A stretch of DNA of 51,966 nucleotides from Bacteroidota bacterium (lineage in GTDB: Bacteria > Bacteroidota > Bacteroidia > Flavobacteriales_F > PHOS-HE28): positions 1 through 51,966 of the forward strand of contig JAFDZE010000080.1 in NCBI GenBank assembly GCA_018267155.1, in the 5' to 3' direction. The position numbers were made by a program, and so were the translations under genes. Under the pieces are notes generated by a model that saw only the letters and a list, made by a program, of their open reading frames with translations, was not told the DNA's origin and made no database searches. Below are positions 1 to 8,817 of this stretch, one piece after another. Numbering within the stretch: position 1 is the stretch's first letter; each line of letters starts with the position of its first letter.

Positions 1-66
1 CGCACCGTGGCCAAATACCGCGAACAGATGAACTTTCCAGTGGCTCGCCTGCGGAAGGAACTCTGA
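1..66 (+). CDS. rpoN: RNA polymerase sigma-54 factor, C-terminal end (partial)
   Basis: The window opens inside this gene; only the last 21 codons and a TGA stop are present. They begin R-T-V-A-K-Y-R-E, which matches the RpoN box, the most conserved sequence of sigma-54. In the family this helix contacts the -24 promoter element. The tail after the box (QMNFPVARLRKEL) has the usual length and character. Sigma-54 directs core RNA polymerase to -24/-12 promoters and needs an AAA+ activator. The upstream part of the protein lies outside the window, so nothing can be said about its integrity. The assignment rests on a short but diagnostic stretch. Confidence 0.9.
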   Translation, partial: RTVAKYREQMNFPVARLRKEL

Positions 67-132
67 GCAAGCTTCAAATTCCAAGGCTCAAGCCGCAAAC
101 GACATCAGGCATGGATCGCGTCTTGAGCCTTG

Positions 133-759
133 ATGTTTGACATGCGCCTCCTCGCCAACGCCCTCTCCATGCTCCTGCATCCGCTCTGGATGACCACCGG
201 GGCCCTGGTGTTGTGCTCCCGGATCGATCCGTTCATGTTCCTCGATCCCGGATCGCAGGCGGGCCTGATCTTCCTCGGCCTGGTCTTCCTGATGACCGCC
301 CTGTTCCCCCTCGTCAGCACACTGCTCATGCGGCGCAGCGGCCTGGTGAGTGACCTGACGCTGCCTACGCGGTCCGAGCGTATACCCGTGTACATCATCG
401 GACTCCTCTACCACGGCATGTGCTGGTACCTGATCCGTAGGATCACCGACCATCCGGTGACGCTGGGCATCGTGATCGGGGCGTTCATCACCCTGCTGCT
501 CGTGCTCCTCATCACCCTGTATTGGAAGATCAGTGCGCACATGGCGGGCATCGGCGGGCTCATCGGTGCGGTGGTGGCGGTCATGGTCCTTGATGGTGGT
601 GAGGTCACACTGGCTCTTTCCGGCCTCTTCGTACTGGCCGGTGCGCTCGGTACGGCCCGGCTCATCGTCAGCGACCACACGCCCGCCCAAGTGTACACCG
701 GCACGCTGCTCGGCTTTGTCTGCGTGTTCGCCAGCGCAGCATCGGGTATCACCACCTGA
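133..759 (+). CDS. PAP2-like integral membrane protein
   Basis: A 208-residue, very hydrophobic protein with about five or six membrane segments (roughly residues 8-30, 40-65, 85-110, 115-135, 140-165 and 185-205). Two spots recall the PAP2 phosphatase signature: K-I-S-A-H near residue 135, in place of the PSGH motif, and R-L-I-V-S-D-H-T-P-A-Q-V-Y-T-G near residue 180, in place of the SR-H-D-V motif. The KxxxxxxRP motif is not evident, so catalytic activity is uncertain. The ATG at 133 was chosen; a second ATG at 142 is possible. It lies 66 bp after rpoN on the same strand and may be cotranscribed with it. Substrate unknown. Confidence 0.65.
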   Translation: MFDMRLLANALSMLLHPLWMTTGALVLCSRIDPFMFLDPGSQAGLIFLGLVFLMTALFPLVSTLLMRRSGLVSDLTLPTRSERIPVYIIGLLYHGMCWYLIRRITDHPVTLGIVIGAFITLLLVLLITLYWKISAHMAGIGGLIGAVVAVMVLDGGEVTLALSGLFVLAGALGTARLIVSDHTPAQVYTGTLLGFVCVFASAASGITT

Positions 760-921
760 GCGCGGCGTTTCCCGCCGCTGTCCGTGGCCCAGCGTTGGCC
801 GGTAGGACCACCCGCATCATGCGTGAGCGCATTCCCTGGAACACGCTCCATTGAATTGTCCTGCTGACAACACGTGCTGTCCACGACCTGTTCGCAAGCC
901 GACATGGGCCATCTTCGCCGC

Positions 922-1935
922 ATGAACGCCTGGGTGCTCGTACGCCACGGCCCGCCGGAGCGCGCATTCGCGCTGCGCGAGATCCCCGATCCCGTTGCCG
1001 GACGGGGGCAGGTGCTCATCCGCAGCGAGGGCTTCGGCCTCAACTACGCGGACGTGATGGCCCGCAAGGGCCTCTATCGCGAAGCACCGCCGCCCCCCTG
1101 CATCATCGGCTACGAGGCCGTGGGCCGGGTTGAGTACTGTGGCGATGGGGTGCCAGCTCACCTCTTGGGCAGGCGCGTGGTGGCCATCACCCGCTTCGGC
1201 GGCTATGCCGAGATGGCCGTTACCGATCACCGGGCGGTGGTACCAATTGACGACAGCGTGCCGCTCGGTACGGCCTGTGCCCTCGCGACACAAGGCGCCA
1301 CGGCCTGGTACCTCGCCATGATCGCCCGCCCCGTTCGCAAAGGGGAACACGCCGTTGTACATAGCGCGGCCGGTGGCGTGGGGAACCTGCTGGTCCAGCT
1401 GCTCATGCATCAGGGTGGCGAGGTCATCGCCATGGCCAACGGTGCCGACAAAGTGCGAGCCCTCCATGAACTCGGCATCCGGCACGTGATCGATCGGGCA
1501 CGGGGGGACTACGCCGAACAGGTACGCACGATCCTGAAGAACGGGAGGCCCCAGGTGGTATTCAACGCCGTTGGCGGCTCCACTTTCAAGAAGGACCTCG
1601 CACTGCTCGGTGCCACGGGCTGTCTGGTGCTCTATGGTGGTGCCGAACGTGGTTCGGGTACGATCGGGGCGCTTCGATTCGTGTTGCGCATGGGTGTGGT
1701 GATCCCGATCCTCCTGATGATGAGGCACCAGAGCCTCATCGGGGTGAACATGCTGCGGCTGGGCGATGTGCGGCCGGACCTGCTGGAGGAGTGCCTGCAC
1801 GGCATCGCCAAGGCCCATGCCGATGGATGGCTGCGACCCATGGCGCTCTCCGAGTTCGCGTCGGAACAGCTGCCCGATGCGCACACGCTGCTGGAAAGCG
1901 GAAGGAGCATGGGGAAGGTGGTTGTTCGTTGGTGA
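922..1935 (+). CDS. Medium-chain dehydrogenase, NADPH:quinone oxidoreductase / VAT-1-like family
   Basis: A 337-residue zinc-free medium-chain dehydrogenase/reductase. The GroES-like N-terminal half includes G-F-G-L-N-Y-A-D-V near residue 38, a quinone-reductase hallmark. The Rossmann half has the nucleotide-binding run H-S-A-A-G-G-V-G-N-L near residue 150. The zinc-ligand cysteines of alcohol dehydrogenases are not seen. In this family NAD(P)H reduces quinones or enones; the real substrate cannot be read here. The frame is open from an ATG at 874, but homology begins at MNAWVLVRHG, so the ATG at 922 was chosen (904 is a third option). The gene stands 43 bp before the DAHP synthase start. Confidence 0.85.
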   Translation: MNAWVLVRHGPPERAFALREIPDPVAGRGQVLIRSEGFGLNYADVMARKGLYREAPPPPCIIGYEAVGRVEYCGDGVPAHLLGRRVVAITRFGGYAEMAVTDHRAVVPIDDSVPLGTACALATQGATAWYLAMIARPVRKGEHAVVHSAAGGVGNLLVQLLMHQGGEVIAMANGADKVRALHELGIRHVIDRARGDYAEQVRTILKNGRPQVVFNAVGGSTFKKDLALLGATGCLVLYGGAERGSGTIGALRFVLRMGVVIPILLMMRHQSLIGVNMLRLGDVRPDLLEECLHGIAKAHADGWLRPMALSEFASEQLPDAHTLLESGRSMGKVVVRW

Positions 1936-1966
1936 TCGCAGCACATGCCCGGTTCGGGTGTCGGGG

Positions 1967-1974
1967 TATCTTTG
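1967..1974 (+). promoter_or_regulatory. -7 promoter box of the DAHP synthase/chorismate mutase gene
   Basis: TATCTTTG is a perfect match to the Bacteroidota -7 consensus TAnnTTTG. It ends only 4 nt before the GTG start at 1979, so transcription may begin at or next to the start codon. A convincing -33 TTG element was not identified. Confidence 0.6.
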
Positions 1975-1978
1975 CAAC

Positions 1979-3115
1979 GTGCCGTTGCTGAACCCGCTCC
2001 GCACCCTCGCATTCGCCGATTGGCGGCTCGGTTTGGACCGTCCACTCCTGATCGCCGGCCCGTGCAGCGCCGAATCCGAAGAACAGGTACTGGGAACGGC
2101 CCGGGCGATCGCTGATGGGATCCCGCAGGTGAAGGTCTTCCGTGCAGGCGTGTGGAAGCCTCGCACCCGGCCGGGCGGCTTCGAGGGCGCCGGCGATGCG
2201 GCGCTCGCCTGGTTGAAGCGCGTGAAGGCAGAGACGGGTCTGCTCACCATGACCGAGGTCGCGGTGCCAGCGCATGTGGAAGCGGCCCTGGCCGCGGGCA
2301 TCGATATGCTGTGGATCGGCGCACGCACCACCCCGAACCCCTTCAGCGTGCAAGCCATCGCCGATGCGCTGCACGGCACGGACATCCCCGTGTTCGTGAA
2401 GAACCCCATCAACCCGGATACTCAACTCTGGGTAGGAGCCATCGAACGCCTGGCCGATGCCGGTATCACGCGCCTGGCCGCCGTCCACCGGGGGTTCAGC
2501 TGGTTCGAGCGCACCCCGTACCGCAACAGCCCGATGTGGGAGTTCCCCATCCGGCTCAAGGCCACCTTCCCGCAGTTGGAACTGATCTGCGACCCCAGTC
2601 ACATCGCCGGTCATCCGGATCGCCTGGCCGAGATCGCCCAACAGGCGCTGGACCTGAACTTCAGCGGGCTGATGATCGAGACGCATTGCGACCCCGCACG
2701 GGCATGCAGCGACGCTCAACAACAGATCCGCCCCGCCGTGCTCCGCACTTTGCTCCAAGGTCTGGTGGAGCGCGCTCCCCGACCCGGCCCCGACGCCCTT
2801 GAGGGATTGCATGAACTGCGGGACCTGATCGACCAATTGGACGAGGAGATCGCCCAGAAGCTGGCCAGCCGGATGGACATCGCGGAACGCATCGGGGAAT
2901 TCAAGCTCGCCCACAACGTCGCCATCCTGCAGCCCGAGCGGTGGGACCACATCATGCGCAGGCAGACGGCATTGGGCGGGCGCATCGGTCTGGACCCCGG
3001 CTTCGTAAGGGCCTTCATGAACGCGATCCATGAGGAGAGCATCCGCCGACAGACCGCGGTTTGGGAGCGGGTTCCGGAGTCGTCCGAAGACCCGGCCATG
3101 AAGACCCGGACCTGA
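1979..3115 (+). CDS. Bifunctional 3-deoxy-7-phosphoheptulonate synthase / chorismate mutase
   Basis: A 378-residue fusion acting in the shikimate pathway: the first step (PEP + erythrose 4-phosphate to DAHP) joined to chorismate-to-prephenate rearrangement. Residues about 20-265 are a type I beta DAHP synthase: A-G-P-C-S-A-E-S at 26-33, K-P-R-T-R-P near 57, and C-D-P-S-H-I-A-G near 200. Residues about 283-365 are an AroQ-type all-helical chorismate mutase (LRDLIDQLDEEI, then a basic R-M-D-I-A-E-R-I-G-E-F-K helix). This fusion is common in Bacteroidota, where the mutase domain can mediate feedback control. The GTG at 1979 was chosen because homology starts there, the preceding gene ends at 1935, and a perfect -7 box lies just upstream. 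The long upstream extension of the open frame overlaps the preceding gene. Confidence 0.93.
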   Translation: MPLLNPLRTLAFADWRLGLDRPLLIAGPCSAESEEQVLGTARAIADGIPQVKVFRAGVWKPRTRPGGFEGAGDAALAWLKRVKAETGLLTMTEVAVPAHVEAALAAGIDMLWIGARTTPNPFSVQAIADALHGTDIPVFVKNPINPDTQLWVGAIERLADAGITRLAAVHRGFSWFERTPYRNSPMWEFPIRLKATFPQLELICDPSHIAGHPDRLAEIAQQALDLNFSGLMIETHCDPARACSDAQQQIRPAVLRTLLQGLVERAPRPGPDALEGLHELRDLIDQLDEEIAQKLASRMDIAERIGEFKLAHNVAILQPERWDHIMRRQTALGGRIGLDPGFVRAFMNAIHEESIRRQTAVWERVPESSEDPAMKTRT

Positions 3116-3247
3116 CCGGGCCATCCGTAGGAAACCGATGATCGTGCGCTTTCATGCGCCGACCGTGTGTCCCGTATCGGGCCACCTCCTATTTTGGGCG
3201 ATCTCTTGCAAGGAACCGTTACGCCCAACGAACCCCCCAACAACCAC

Positions 3248-6070
3248 ATGCGACGTCTTTCCTCGTGTACAGCAGCCGTACTTCTAGGTGCGGTGGCCTC
3301 CGCGCAAGCGGTCTTCACCGAAGCCACCGCCAACCTCTCCCATGCCTCCCATGGAGCCGCTTGTGTGGCCGTGGCCGACATGGACGGTGACGGACTTGAC
3401 GACATCGTTCAGCTCGACATGAGCGAGCATGTCTACATCCTCTACCAGAACGCCGATCACAGCTTCACCACGTTCGACTACGGGCAGGTGGAGAACGACA
3501 GCCAGTGGGGCTGGGCCATGGCCGACCTGAACAACGATGGCCACAAGGACATCTGCAGCGGGGTGGGCGTCACCAACTTCCTCAACATCACCTCGCGCGG
3601 GGTGTACACCCTGTCGGACCTCAACGGCCCGTCGATCTTCACCCAGGCCATGAGCATGGCCGACTTCAACAACGACGGCCGCGTGGACGTGTTCGCCTGC
3701 AACGATGTGGGACCAAGCAACATCTGGATCACCAACGGCAGCGGTGTTCCCGAGTACGACGGCAATTTCATGCCTTGGGCCACCCAATGCACCGGAACAG
3801 CCGGTGACATGAGCGGCAACTACGGGAGCACCGTCACCGACTTCGACAATGATGGCGACATCGACCTGCACATCAGCCACTGCCGCCAGGGCGTGAACAA
3901 CCCCGACGACTGCCGCCGCTGGGACCGCCTCTTCGTGAACGACGGCAATGAGAATTATACCGATCAGGCGGCTACGTACGGCCTGGAGAACCACGAGCAG
4001 GTGTGGACCACCGACTTCGGTGATTACGACAACGACGGGGACCTAGACGTGTTCCACACCACCCACAGCACCACCTTGCAACTCTTCGAGAACGACGGCA
4101 CCGGCCACTTCACCAACGTGACCGAAGGAAGCGGACTGCAGTACGACGGGTTCTTCCTCCAAGGCCTCTTCCGCGACCTTGACAACGATACCCATCTCGA
4201 TATCGTCACCGGCAGCACCCACTACTACTTCAAGGGTAATGGCGACGGCACCTTCACCCGCATCGACAACGTGTTCCCCGCCAGCAAGGAGATGCACAGC
4301 TTCGCCTTCGGCGACCTGAACGGTGACGGCTTCGAGGACGTGTACGCCACCTACGGCGACGGGTACGTGGACGGCGATGAGAACTACCCCGACAAGTTGT
4401 GGATGAACACGCCCAACGGCAACCACTTCTTCAACGTGGACCTTGAAGGCACCGTGAGCAACCGCGACGCCGTGGGCGCCCGTGTCACCATCACCGGTCC
4501 TTGGGGCACTATGATCCGCGAGGTGCATGCCGGTGAGAGCTACGGCATCACCAACACGTTCACCTGCCACTTCGGCCTGGGCCAGTACACCACCATCCCC
4601 ACGGTCACCGTCAGCTTCCCCAGCGGTATCACACAAACGTTCACCGACGTGCATGTGGACCAGAACTTCACGGTGGTGGAAGGCGAATGCTCCTCGCCCA
4701 ACGTGGCCATTACCAGCGAGAGCGGCGACCTGGTGTGGTGCCCCGGCGATGCCGGCCTCACGCTGAACGCCCCGGAGATCGAGGGCTATACCGCCACCTG
4801 GAACGATGGCAGCACGGGCACCACCTTCCTGGTGAACGGCGGCGGCACCTACAGCGTGACCCTCGACAACGGCGACAACTGCCCTGTGACGGCGTTCGCC
4901 AACGTGCTCGAGAACCCCGACCAGACCCCGAGCATCACGGCCGATGGCCCGCTCAGTTTCTGCGAGACGGACGGCCCCGTCACCCTCACCTCCAGCAGCG
5001 CCATTGGCAACACCTGGAGCACGGCGCAGCAGACCCAGAGCATCGTGGTGAACACCAGTGGCAGCTATACCGTTACCATCGACGGCGCCTGCCAGCAATG
5101 GACCAGTGCCGCGGTCAACATTGATGTGGCCGATGCCCCGGATGCGCCTACGGCCAACGGTGCCATCATCAACTATGGCGCCACCGCCGACCTCAACGCC
5201 ACCGGCTCCAATGTGGTCTGGTACGATGTGGCAACCGGCGGATCAGCGATCGCCTCGGGCAATGCCTTCACCACTCCCGCACTCACTGCCACCACCAGCT
5301 ACTGGTGCGCCGATCAGAACGTCAGCGGTGGCGATATCGAATACGGGGGCCGCACGGACCAGTCGAACACGGGTGCCATGAGCAACAGCGCGTACCACCT
5401 GCTCTTCGATGCGTTTGGTCCGATGGTGATCAACAGCGTGAAGGTGTATGCCGATGGTGCCGGCACGCGTACCATCCAGTTGCGCGACATGAGCGACAAC
5501 TCCACGGTGGCGGAAGGCACGTTCAACATCCCCGATGGGGAAAGCCGCGTGGACCTCAACTTCACCGTACCAGCGGCGGGCAACTACGGCCTGCGCTACT
5601 CCAGCCAGAACCCGGGCTGCTGGCGCGATGGACAGGACGGCAGCATCCCCTATCCCTTCGCACTTGGCTCACTCGGCTCCATCACCGGTACCAACGTCAC
5701 GGGAGGCAACGCGCTGGCGTACTACTATTACTTCTACGACTGGGAGGTGCAGAGCCCGCTCGCGGTGTGTGAAAGCGCGCGTACGGAAGTTGTCGTGGAA
5801 GTAGGTCCGCAAGGGATCAACGACGGCACGGCACAGGGCTTCTCGGTGTACCCCGTCCCCACAGACGCCGCGCTGACCATCGACTTCGGCACCATCCAAG
5901 GCGAAGTGGACCTGGATCTGCTGGATGTGACCGGCCGCACGGTGATCGCTCAACACCGTACCGTGAACGGACCGGGCCAGCTCGATCTGGGTGGTCTTGC
6001 TCGTGGTGAGTACAGCCTGCGGGTACGGCATACGGGGGGCCAGTTGGTCCGCCGCGTTGTGGTCCGCTGA
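3248..6070 (+). CDS. T9SS-secreted FG-GAP/VCBS repeat protein with ASPIC/UnbV domain
   Basis: A 940-residue exported protein. It starts with a signal peptide (MRRLSSCTAAVLLGAVASAQA). Residues about 40-400 hold at least seven calcium-binding FG-GAP/VCBS turns, for example DMDGDGLDD, DLNNDGHKD, DFDNDGDID and DLNGDGFED, which should form a beta-propeller. Residues about 410-480 match the ASPIC/UnbV domain (VGARVTITG, then HFGLG). Ig/PKD-like segments follow. The last ~75 residues are a type A T9SS sorting domain (FSVYPVPTDAALTIDFG, ending LRVRHTGGQLVRRVVVR), which is removed at the outer membrane as the cargo is attached or released. The frame is open from 3167, but the signal peptide fixes the ATG at 3248. 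A weak -7-like TATTTTGG lies at 3190-3197. The ligand or substrate is unknown. Confidence 0.9.
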   Translation: MRRLSSCTAAVLLGAVASAQAVFTEATANLSHASHGAACVAVADMDGDGLDDIVQLDMSEHVYILYQNADHSFTTFDYGQVENDSQWGWAMADLNNDGHKDICSGVGVTNFLNITSRGVYTLSDLNGPSIFTQAMSMADFNNDGRVDVFACNDVGPSNIWITNGSGVPEYDGNFMPWATQCTGTAGDMSGNYGSTVTDFDNDGDIDLHISHCRQGVNNPDDCRRWDRLFVNDGNENYTDQAATYGLENHEQVWTTDFGDYDNDGDLDVFHTTHSTTLQLFENDGTGHFTNVTEGSGLQYDGFFLQGLFRDLDNDTHLDIVTGSTHYYFKGNGDGTFTRIDNVFPASKEMHSFAFGDLNGDGFEDVYATYGDGYVDGDENYPDKLWMNTPNGNHFFNVDLEGTVSNRDAVGARVTITGPWGTMIREVHAGESYGITNTFTCHFGLGQYTTIPTVTVSFPSGITQTFTDVHVDQNFTVVEGECSSPNVAITSESGDLVWCPGDAGLTLNAPEIEGYTATWNDGSTGTTFLVNGGGTYSVTLDNGDNCPVTAFANVLENPDQTPSITADGPLSFCETDGPVTLTSSSAIGNTWSTAQQTQSIVVNTSGSYTVTIDGACQQWTSAAVNIDVADAPDAPTANGAIINYGATADLNATGSNVVWYDVATGGSAIASGNAFTTPALTATTSYWCADQNVSGGDIEYGGRTDQSNTGAMSNSAYHLLFDAFGPMVINSVKVYADGAGTRTIQLRDMSDNSTVAEGTFNIPDGESRVDLNFTVPAAGNYGLRYSSQNPGCWRDGQDGSIPYPFALGSLGSITGTNVTGGNALAYYYYFYDWEVQSPLAVCESARTEVVVEVGPQGINDGTAQGFSVYPVPTDAALTIDFGTIQGEVDLDLLDVTGRTVIAQHRTVNGPGQLDLGGLARGEYSLRVRHTGGQLVRRVVVR

Positions 6071-6087
6071 GCACGGATGGCCACGGT

Positions 6088-6122
6088 ACGGCCCCGGTCC
6101 GAACTCTTCGGGCCGGGGCCGT
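6088..6122 (+). terminator. GC-rich stem-loop after the FG-GAP gene
   Basis: A perfect 10-bp inverted repeat (ACGGCCCCGG / CCGGGGCCGT) with a 15-nt loop begins 17 bp after the stop codon. There is no clear T-tract, so it may be a weak terminator or an mRNA 3'-end stabiliser. Confidence 0.5.
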
Positions 6123-6162
6123 TCCCGTTCGGAACGACGGCTCGAGGTAACTTGGCCCCGCG

Positions 6163-6828
6163 ATGCCCAACGACATGGACCCTGCGGACATCCGCATTGT
6201 CGTGATCGGTGTCGGTGCCATCGGTTCGGCACTGTTGCCGAGGCTGCTCCGTATGCCCTTCCGCGTAGTTACCCTGGTGGATGGTGACCGGGTGGAGGCG
6301 CGTAACCTGGAACGGCAGGAGTTGTACGCCCCTGTGGATGTCGGATCGCCCAAAGTGCAGGTCGCGGGGTCGTGGGCGCGCAATGCTCCAGTGGGTCCAC
6401 GGGTAGAAGTACATGACACCTTTCTGGATGACCGGAACGCGGAGTCCATCATCGCTGTACACGACATCGTGGCCGATTGCACGGACGATGCCCATGCTCG
6501 ACGGCTCATCGATCGCGTTTGCGGTGACCTGGGCATCACCCTGGTGAGTGGGGCGGTCCATGCGGGGCAGGGCCAGGTGATCGTCCTGCACGACGAAGGA
6601 CCCGGGGAGGACATCTCCCTCGAATACCTGTTCCCGGGAAGGATCAGCATGGATCAGGACGGGTGCGATATGCGCCATGTCCCCTTGCGGACGATCGACG
6701 AGTCCGCCAAACGCATGGCTTTACGCATCCGGCAAGTACTGGATCACGGGCCCGTAGTGAACGGCCGGATCGACCTGTTCGACGAAGCTTCGAACGCTTG
6801 GGCGAGCTTCGAGCCGCCGAACGCATGA
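6163..6828 (+). CDS. ThiF/MoeB/HesA-family adenylyltransferase (E1-like), first gene of a molybdopterin operon
   Basis: A 221-residue E1-like protein. The N-terminal Rossmann fold has G-V-G-A-I-G-S near residue 18 and the L-V-D-G-D-R-V strand near residue 38, followed by the N-L-E-R-Q stretch that holds the catalytic arginine. In the family, MoeB adenylates the C-terminal glycine of MoaD before sulfur loading; moaD, a plausible substrate, is the last gene of this cluster. The protein is slightly shorter than E. coli MoeB, and the paired CxxC zinc sites of MoeB were not seen. ThiF-like or HesA-like roles therefore remain possible. ATG 6163 is the first in frame; 6175 is an alternative. A 7/8 -7 box (TAACTTGG) lies at 6148-6155. 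Confidence 0.8.
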   Translation: MPNDMDPADIRIVVIGVGAIGSALLPRLLRMPFRVVTLVDGDRVEARNLERQELYAPVDVGSPKVQVAGSWARNAPVGPRVEVHDTFLDDRNAESIIAVHDIVADCTDDAHARRLIDRVCGDLGITLVSGAVHAGQGQVIVLHDEGPGEDISLEYLFPGRISMDQDGCDMRHVPLRTIDESAKRMALRIRQVLDHGPVVNGRIDLFDEASNAWASFEPPNA

Positions 6829-6850
6829 ACGGAACAACGATCAACGAACG

Positions 6851-8026
6851 ATGATCAGCGTCGAAGAGGCGAAGCGCATCCTGATGGGCCATGTTCGGCC
6901 ACTGCCCTTCACGCCGCTTGAACTCGATCTGGCCTTGGACCACCATCTGGCCACCGACGTGCTGAGCCGCGTGCCCCACCCGCTCTTCGACATGAGCGCT
7001 GTTGACGGTTGGGCGTTGTGCGGTGAAGGACCCGTTTGGTCCAGCGTCGGGGAAGTGGCCGCCGGGCAGCAGTTGGAACGGACACTGGTGCCCGGGGAAT
7101 GCGCACGGATCTTCACCGGTGCGCGGATCCCGGATGGTACGGATCGTGTCCTGATGCAGGAGGATGCGGTCCGCGCGGCGGACGCGATACGGACGGTGAA
7201 TGGAGCCCCCGATAAAGGAGCCAACATCCGACGTCGTGGCGAGCAGTTCACCGAGGGCGAGTTGCTGGCCCGTGCCGGCGATCGGCTTGATCCCCCGCTG
7301 ATCGGATTATTGGCCACCGCCGGACTCGAGGAGATCGAGGTCATTTTCAAACCATGGGTGGCGATCGTACGCACCGGTGGCGAGTTCATCGATGACGATG
7401 CTTCCAAGGAAGGCAGGATCTACAGCAGCAACGATCGGATGCTCCTGGCCGCACTGCACAAGGAACTGTGCGAGACCGATGACGAAGGCGCCTTCACGGC
7501 CGGTGATGATGACGCCGAACTGGAGATCGCCATCAGGCAGGCCAGCGCCGCGGATGTTGTGATCACCACCGGTGGTGTTTCCGTTGGCGACCATGATCGG
7601 GTGGAAACCGTTCTGCGGAAGATGGGGGCGCGGATCGTCTTCCACGGCGTGGCCCAGAAGCCGGGCAAGCCGCTGCTCATCGCACTGCTCGAGGGGAAAC
7701 CCGTTTTCGGGCTCCCCGGGAACCCGCGTGCTGTAATGATCCTTTATTGGGAGTATGTCCTGCCTTTTCTCCGGGCCATGCAAGGGGCGCCGGACCCATG
7801 GCCCCGTACCGAACGACTGCCGCTGGAACATGCCGTTGACGTGAAGGGCGGTCGTGCTGAGTTCCGTGCCGCACGTATTGAACGTGGCCGTGTGCGCCTC
7901 CTGGTGGATGAGGGGTCCCACATGTTGCGCTCCCTCACCGCTGCCGATGCCCTCGTCTATCTGCCGGCCGATCGTCGCGCGTGGCACATGAACGACGAAG
8001 TGGAGGTCCACTACCTGCCGCGATGA
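6851..8026 (+). CDS. moeA: Molybdopterin molybdenumtransferase MoeA
   Basis: A 391-residue MoeA, the enzyme that inserts molybdate into adenylated molybdopterin. Typical signatures are visible: P-L-F-D-M-S-A-V-D-G-W-A near residue 42 (family P-x-x-D-x-S-x-x-D-G-Y/F-A), I-F-T-G-A-R-I-P near residue 87, T-T-G-G-V-S-V-G-D-H-D near residue 240, and G-L-P-G-N-P-R-A-V near residue 290. The four MoeA domains are present at normal length. It starts 22 bp after the ThiF-like gene, and its TGA overlaps the ATG of mobA by 4 bp (ATGA), which suggests translational coupling in one operon. Confidence 0.95.
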   Translation: MISVEEAKRILMGHVRPLPFTPLELDLALDHHLATDVLSRVPHPLFDMSAVDGWALCGEGPVWSSVGEVAAGQQLERTLVPGECARIFTGARIPDGTDRVLMQEDAVRAADAIRTVNGAPDKGANIRRRGEQFTEGELLARAGDRLDPPLIGLLATAGLEEIEVIFKPWVAIVRTGGEFIDDDASKEGRIYSSNDRMLLAALHKELCETDDEGAFTAGDDDAELEIAIRQASAADVVITTGGVSVGDHDRVETVLRKMGARIVFHGVAQKPGKPLLIALLEGKPVFGLPGNPRAVMILYWEYVLPFLRAMQGAPDPWPRTERLPLEHAVDVKGGRAEFRAARIERGRVRLLVDEGSHMLRSLTAADALVYLPADRRAWHMNDEVEVHYLPR

Positions 8027-8589
8027 ACGACCGCCAGTGGACCGGCGTGGTGCTCGCGGGCGGGAAGAGTTCGCGCATGGGCCGCGATAAGGCACTGATC
8101 GAAGTGGACGGGATCACGCTGCTGGATCGTGCCATCGACCGGTTGCGCCCGTACACCCGGGAGGTCATCGTGATCGCTGATCCGCTCAAATACGCACCGG
8201 CTCATGCCCGCGTCCTGCCCGACGACCGGCCCGGCCTCGGTCCACTGGGGGGGATCGCCACCGCTCTGCGCCATGCGCGCTATGTGCGCTTGCTGGTGCT
8301 GGCCTGCGACCTGCCGAACATCAACGACCGGCTGCTCATTCAGCTGAAGAACGGACTTGTTGGTTCGGTGGATGCCGTGGTGCCCAGGCACCCGGATGGT
8401 ATCGAACCACTCGCCGCGGCCTACCACAGGCACACCATCGAGTGCTTCCAGGGCAGGATCGCGGATGGCAACCTGAAAATGACCGAAGCGCTCACCGCGA
8501 TCAATACCGCGTGGCTTGCCGTTCAGCCGGGCGAATACGGCTGGCCCGCCGATCTGTTCCGCAACTTGAACGCGCTGAGCGATCTTTGA
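8023..8589 (+). CDS. mobA: Molybdenum cofactor guanylyltransferase MobA
   Basis: A 188-residue nucleotidyltransferase that would transfer GMP from GTP to Mo-molybdopterin, giving the MGD cofactor used by DMSO-reductase-family enzymes. The N-terminal V-L-A-G-G-K-S-S-R-M-G-R-D-K-A-L is the classical MobA signature. P-G-L-G-P-L-G-G-I near residue 70 and L-A-C-D-L-P near residue 91 complete the GTP/Mg site. The start is the ATG at 8023 overlapping the moeA stop; the upstream in-frame GTG at 7981 lies inside moeA and precedes the homology. The presence of mobA implies at least one bis-MGD enzyme encoded elsewhere in the genome. Confidence 0.93.
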   Translation: MNDRQWTGVVLAGGKSSRMGRDKALIEVDGITLLDRAIDRLRPYTREVIVIADPLKYAPAHARVLPDDRPGLGPLGGIATALRHARYVRLLVLACDLPNINDRLLIQLKNGLVGSVDAVVPRHPDGIEPLAAAYHRHTIECFQGRIADGNLKMTEALTAINTAWLAVQPGEYGWPADLFRNLNALSDL

Positions 8590-8592
8590 GCC

Positions 8593-8817
8593 ATGCGGGT
8601 CCATCTGTTCGGTTTGATCGCGGAACGTGCTGGCACGAACCTTCTGGACGTGGAGGCGACCACGGTGGATGAACTCAGGCGTGTCCTGACCGGGCGTATT
8701 GAGGGCCTGGATCGATTGAGTTATGCCATAGCCGTGGATCGCCGCCTGGTGAAGGCGGATATGCCGCTTACAGGTGAGGAGGAGGTCGCCTTGTTGCCTC
8801 CGTTCGCTGGCGGGTGA
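8593..8817 (+). CDS. moaD: Molybdopterin synthase small subunit MoaD
   Basis: A 74-residue ubiquitin-fold sulfur carrier. It ends in P-P-F-A-G-G; the C-terminal Gly-Gly is what an E1-like enzyme adenylates and what then becomes a thiocarboxylate donating sulfur to precursor Z. The N-terminal MRVHLFGLIAERAG and the E-E-E-V-A-L-L-P-P-F ending are typical of MoaD. It starts 3 bp after the mobA stop, so it belongs to the same operon. The large subunit MoaE and the MoaA/MoaC enzymes are not in the window. Confidence 0.93.
   Translation: MRVHLFGLIAERAGTNLLDVEATTVDELRRVLTGRIEGLDRLSYAIAVDRRLVKADMPLTGEEEVALLPPFAGG

Noticed and set aside
1766..1978. Upstream extension of the DAHP synthase frame into the oxidoreductase gene
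   Set aside because: The extension overlaps a real gene, lacks homology, and a perfect -7 box sits just before the GTG at 1979.
4043..5098. Long open frame of 351 codons on the minus strand inside the FG-GAP gene
   Set aside because: It is antisense to a gene with a signal peptide, calcium-binding repeats and a sorting domain. Its product is a low-complexity A/G/V/H-rich sequence caused by GC-biased third positions.
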